The translations under genes and the position numbers were made by a program. Shown one piece after another: positions 24,449-25,343 of a stretch of DNA of 25,343 nucleotides. This DNA is from Omnitrophica WOR_2 bacterium RIFCSPLOWO2_12_FULL_51_24 (GTDB lineage Bacteria; Omnitrophota; Gorgyraeia; Pluralincolimonadales; Pluralincolimonadaceae): contig MHHC01000066.1 in the NCBI GenBank assembly GCA_001805885.1, forward strand, positions 1 through 25,343, written 5' to 3'. The number at the start of each line of letters is the position of its first letter. The stretch's first letter is position 1. The notes below the pieces were generated by a model. It was not told the DNA's origin, searched no databases, and saw only the letters and a program-made list of their open reading frames with translations.

Positions 24449-25343
24449 TTATTTGTTAACATATTCACGCATTATTCTTCCCGCAATTATTCCGGGAGAT
24501 TCCCCATCCTCTACCATTATCCACTCCACCCTCTCGTCGCGCCTGAACCACGTGAGCTGGCGTTTCGCGAAATGCCTTGTATTTCTTTTGACGAGCCTCT
24601 TCGCCTCTTCCAGATCATATTCGCCCCTGAGATAACCGAAGGTTTCCTTATATCCTAACGCCTGTGAAGCGGTAAGGCTTAGATTCCCTTCGAGCAAGGC
24701 CCTCGCTTCGCTTACCAGACCCTCAGAAAACATCAGGTCTACGCGTTCGTCGATCCTTCTGTATAACGCCGCGCGTTCCATGTTGAGGCCGAATATCCTG
24801 ATGTCATATTTACCGCTTAAGCCCGATGTCTTCTTCTTTAATTCCGATATCGGAGTTTTGGATTTCTCATATACCTCAAGCGCCCTTATAATCCTGCGCA
24901 GGTCGTTTGCGTGTATCTTCCCGGCGCTATCTCCATCGACCTCCTGAAGGCGGCGGTAAAGTATCCCGGTCCCGAATTCCTCGGCTTCCTGCTGCAGCCT
25001 CTCCCGTAATTCCCTGTCGGTCGTCGGCGCCTCAAAAATGCCGTCTATTAACACCTTCACATAAAGCCCGCTGCCGCCGACGAGCAACGGCGTCTTTCCC
25101 CTGAATAATATCTCTTCTATCGCCTTTTCGGCGAGGCTGCGGAACCGGGCGACCGAAAATTCTTCAGACGGTTCTATTATGTCTATCAGGTGGTGAGGTA
25201 TGGAATCGAGCAGGACCTTCGCGGGCTTCGAAGTGCCGAGATCCATGCCCCTGTAGACCTGCATCGAATCACAGGATATTATCTCGCACTCGATTAATTT
25301 CGCCAGCTCGAAGGATATGCCGGTCTTCCCTATCGCGGTCGGA
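24449..25343 (-). CDS. miaA: tRNA dimethylallyltransferase MiaA (5' end cut by window edge)
   Basis: The frame is open from the right window edge: visible residues begin PTAIGKTG, the end of the P-loop GPTAxGKT, followed by SCDSMQVYRGMD with the conserved Asp, then LGTSKP, HHLIDI, LVGGSGLYVK and the C-terminal RNTRHFAKRQLTWFR typical of MiaA. About 297 residues are visible; with a family size near 310 only some ten N-terminal residues lie outside. The first internal ATG (25264) is not the start because it would remove the P-loop. MiaA adds a dimethylallyl group to A37 of tRNAs that read codons beginning with U. It is followed by hflX after a structured gap. Confidence 0.95.
   Translation of the reverse strand, partial: PTAIGKTGISFELAKLIECEIISCDSMQVYRGMDLGTSKPAKVLLDSIPHHLIDIIEPSEEFSVARFRSLAEKAIEEILFRGKTPLLVGGSGLYVKVLIDGIFEAPTTDRELRERLQQEAEEFGTGILYRRLQEVDGDSAGKIHANDLRRIIRALEVYEKSKTPISELKKKTSGLSGKYDIRIFGLNMERAALYRRIDERVDLMFSEGLVSEARALLEGNLSLTASQALGYKETFGYLRGEYDLEEAKRLVKRNTRHFAKRQLTWFRRDERVEWIMVEDGESPGIIAGRIMREYVNK

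Overview
The window is a gene-dense stretch of a bacterial chromosome. Every gene I can support (22 in all) lies on the minus strand, so transcription runs from position 25343 towards 1. Most junctions are overlaps or gaps of a few bases, and nowhere are there 300 bases without a gene. LptD shows an outer membrane, so the organism is a diderm. HrcA with a perfect CIRCE operator, a VanZ-like protein, a DUF1015 protein, several TTG starts and moderate GC together resemble Candidatus Omnitrophota (OP3) or a related uncultured lineage. That placement is an inference from style and gene content, not a measured assignment.

Right part (25343-18260), RNA modification, ribosome GTPase and heat shock: miaA (5' end cut by the window edge), a 112-base leader full of inverted repeats, hflX, then hrcA-grpE-dnaK-dnaJ. 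A sigma70-like promoter sits inside the last codons of hflX and a perfect CIRCE operator directly follows its stop codon, so the chaperone operon is under HrcA control. A 60-base near-perfect palindrome fills the dnaK-dnaJ gap and leaves dnaJ without a visible Shine-Dalgarno sequence.

Middle part (18263-10039): a VanZ-like membrane protein and a DUF1015 protein are translationally coupled downstream of dnaJ, followed by accD (fatty acid synthesis), an orphan UgpC/MsmK-type ABC ATPase, two membrane-bound GAF-GGDEF diguanylate cyclases in tandem (one with and one without the inhibitory I-site), a ROK-family sugar kinase and a TalC-type transaldolase.

Left part (10026-1), envelope polysaccharide: lptD, then a nucleotide-sugar factory. 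UDP-glucose 6-dehydrogenase gives UDP-glucuronate; rmlC-rmlA-rmlB-rmlD-like genes give dTDP-L-rhamnose; a WbpA-type dehydrogenase, a WbpP-like 4-epimerase and a DegT-family aminotransferase (cut by the left edge) suggest an N-acetyl or amino uronic acid sugar. These genes probably supply activated sugars for LPS O-antigen or capsule, while LptD places finished LPS in the outer membrane.

No tRNA, rRNA, CRISPR array, insertion sequence or rho-independent terminator was found. The less ordinary signals are the three structured leaders or gaps (CIRCE with a third half-site, the dnaK-dnaJ palindrome, the hflX leader), the contrasting diguanylate cyclase pair, and the reduced cysteine set of LptD.
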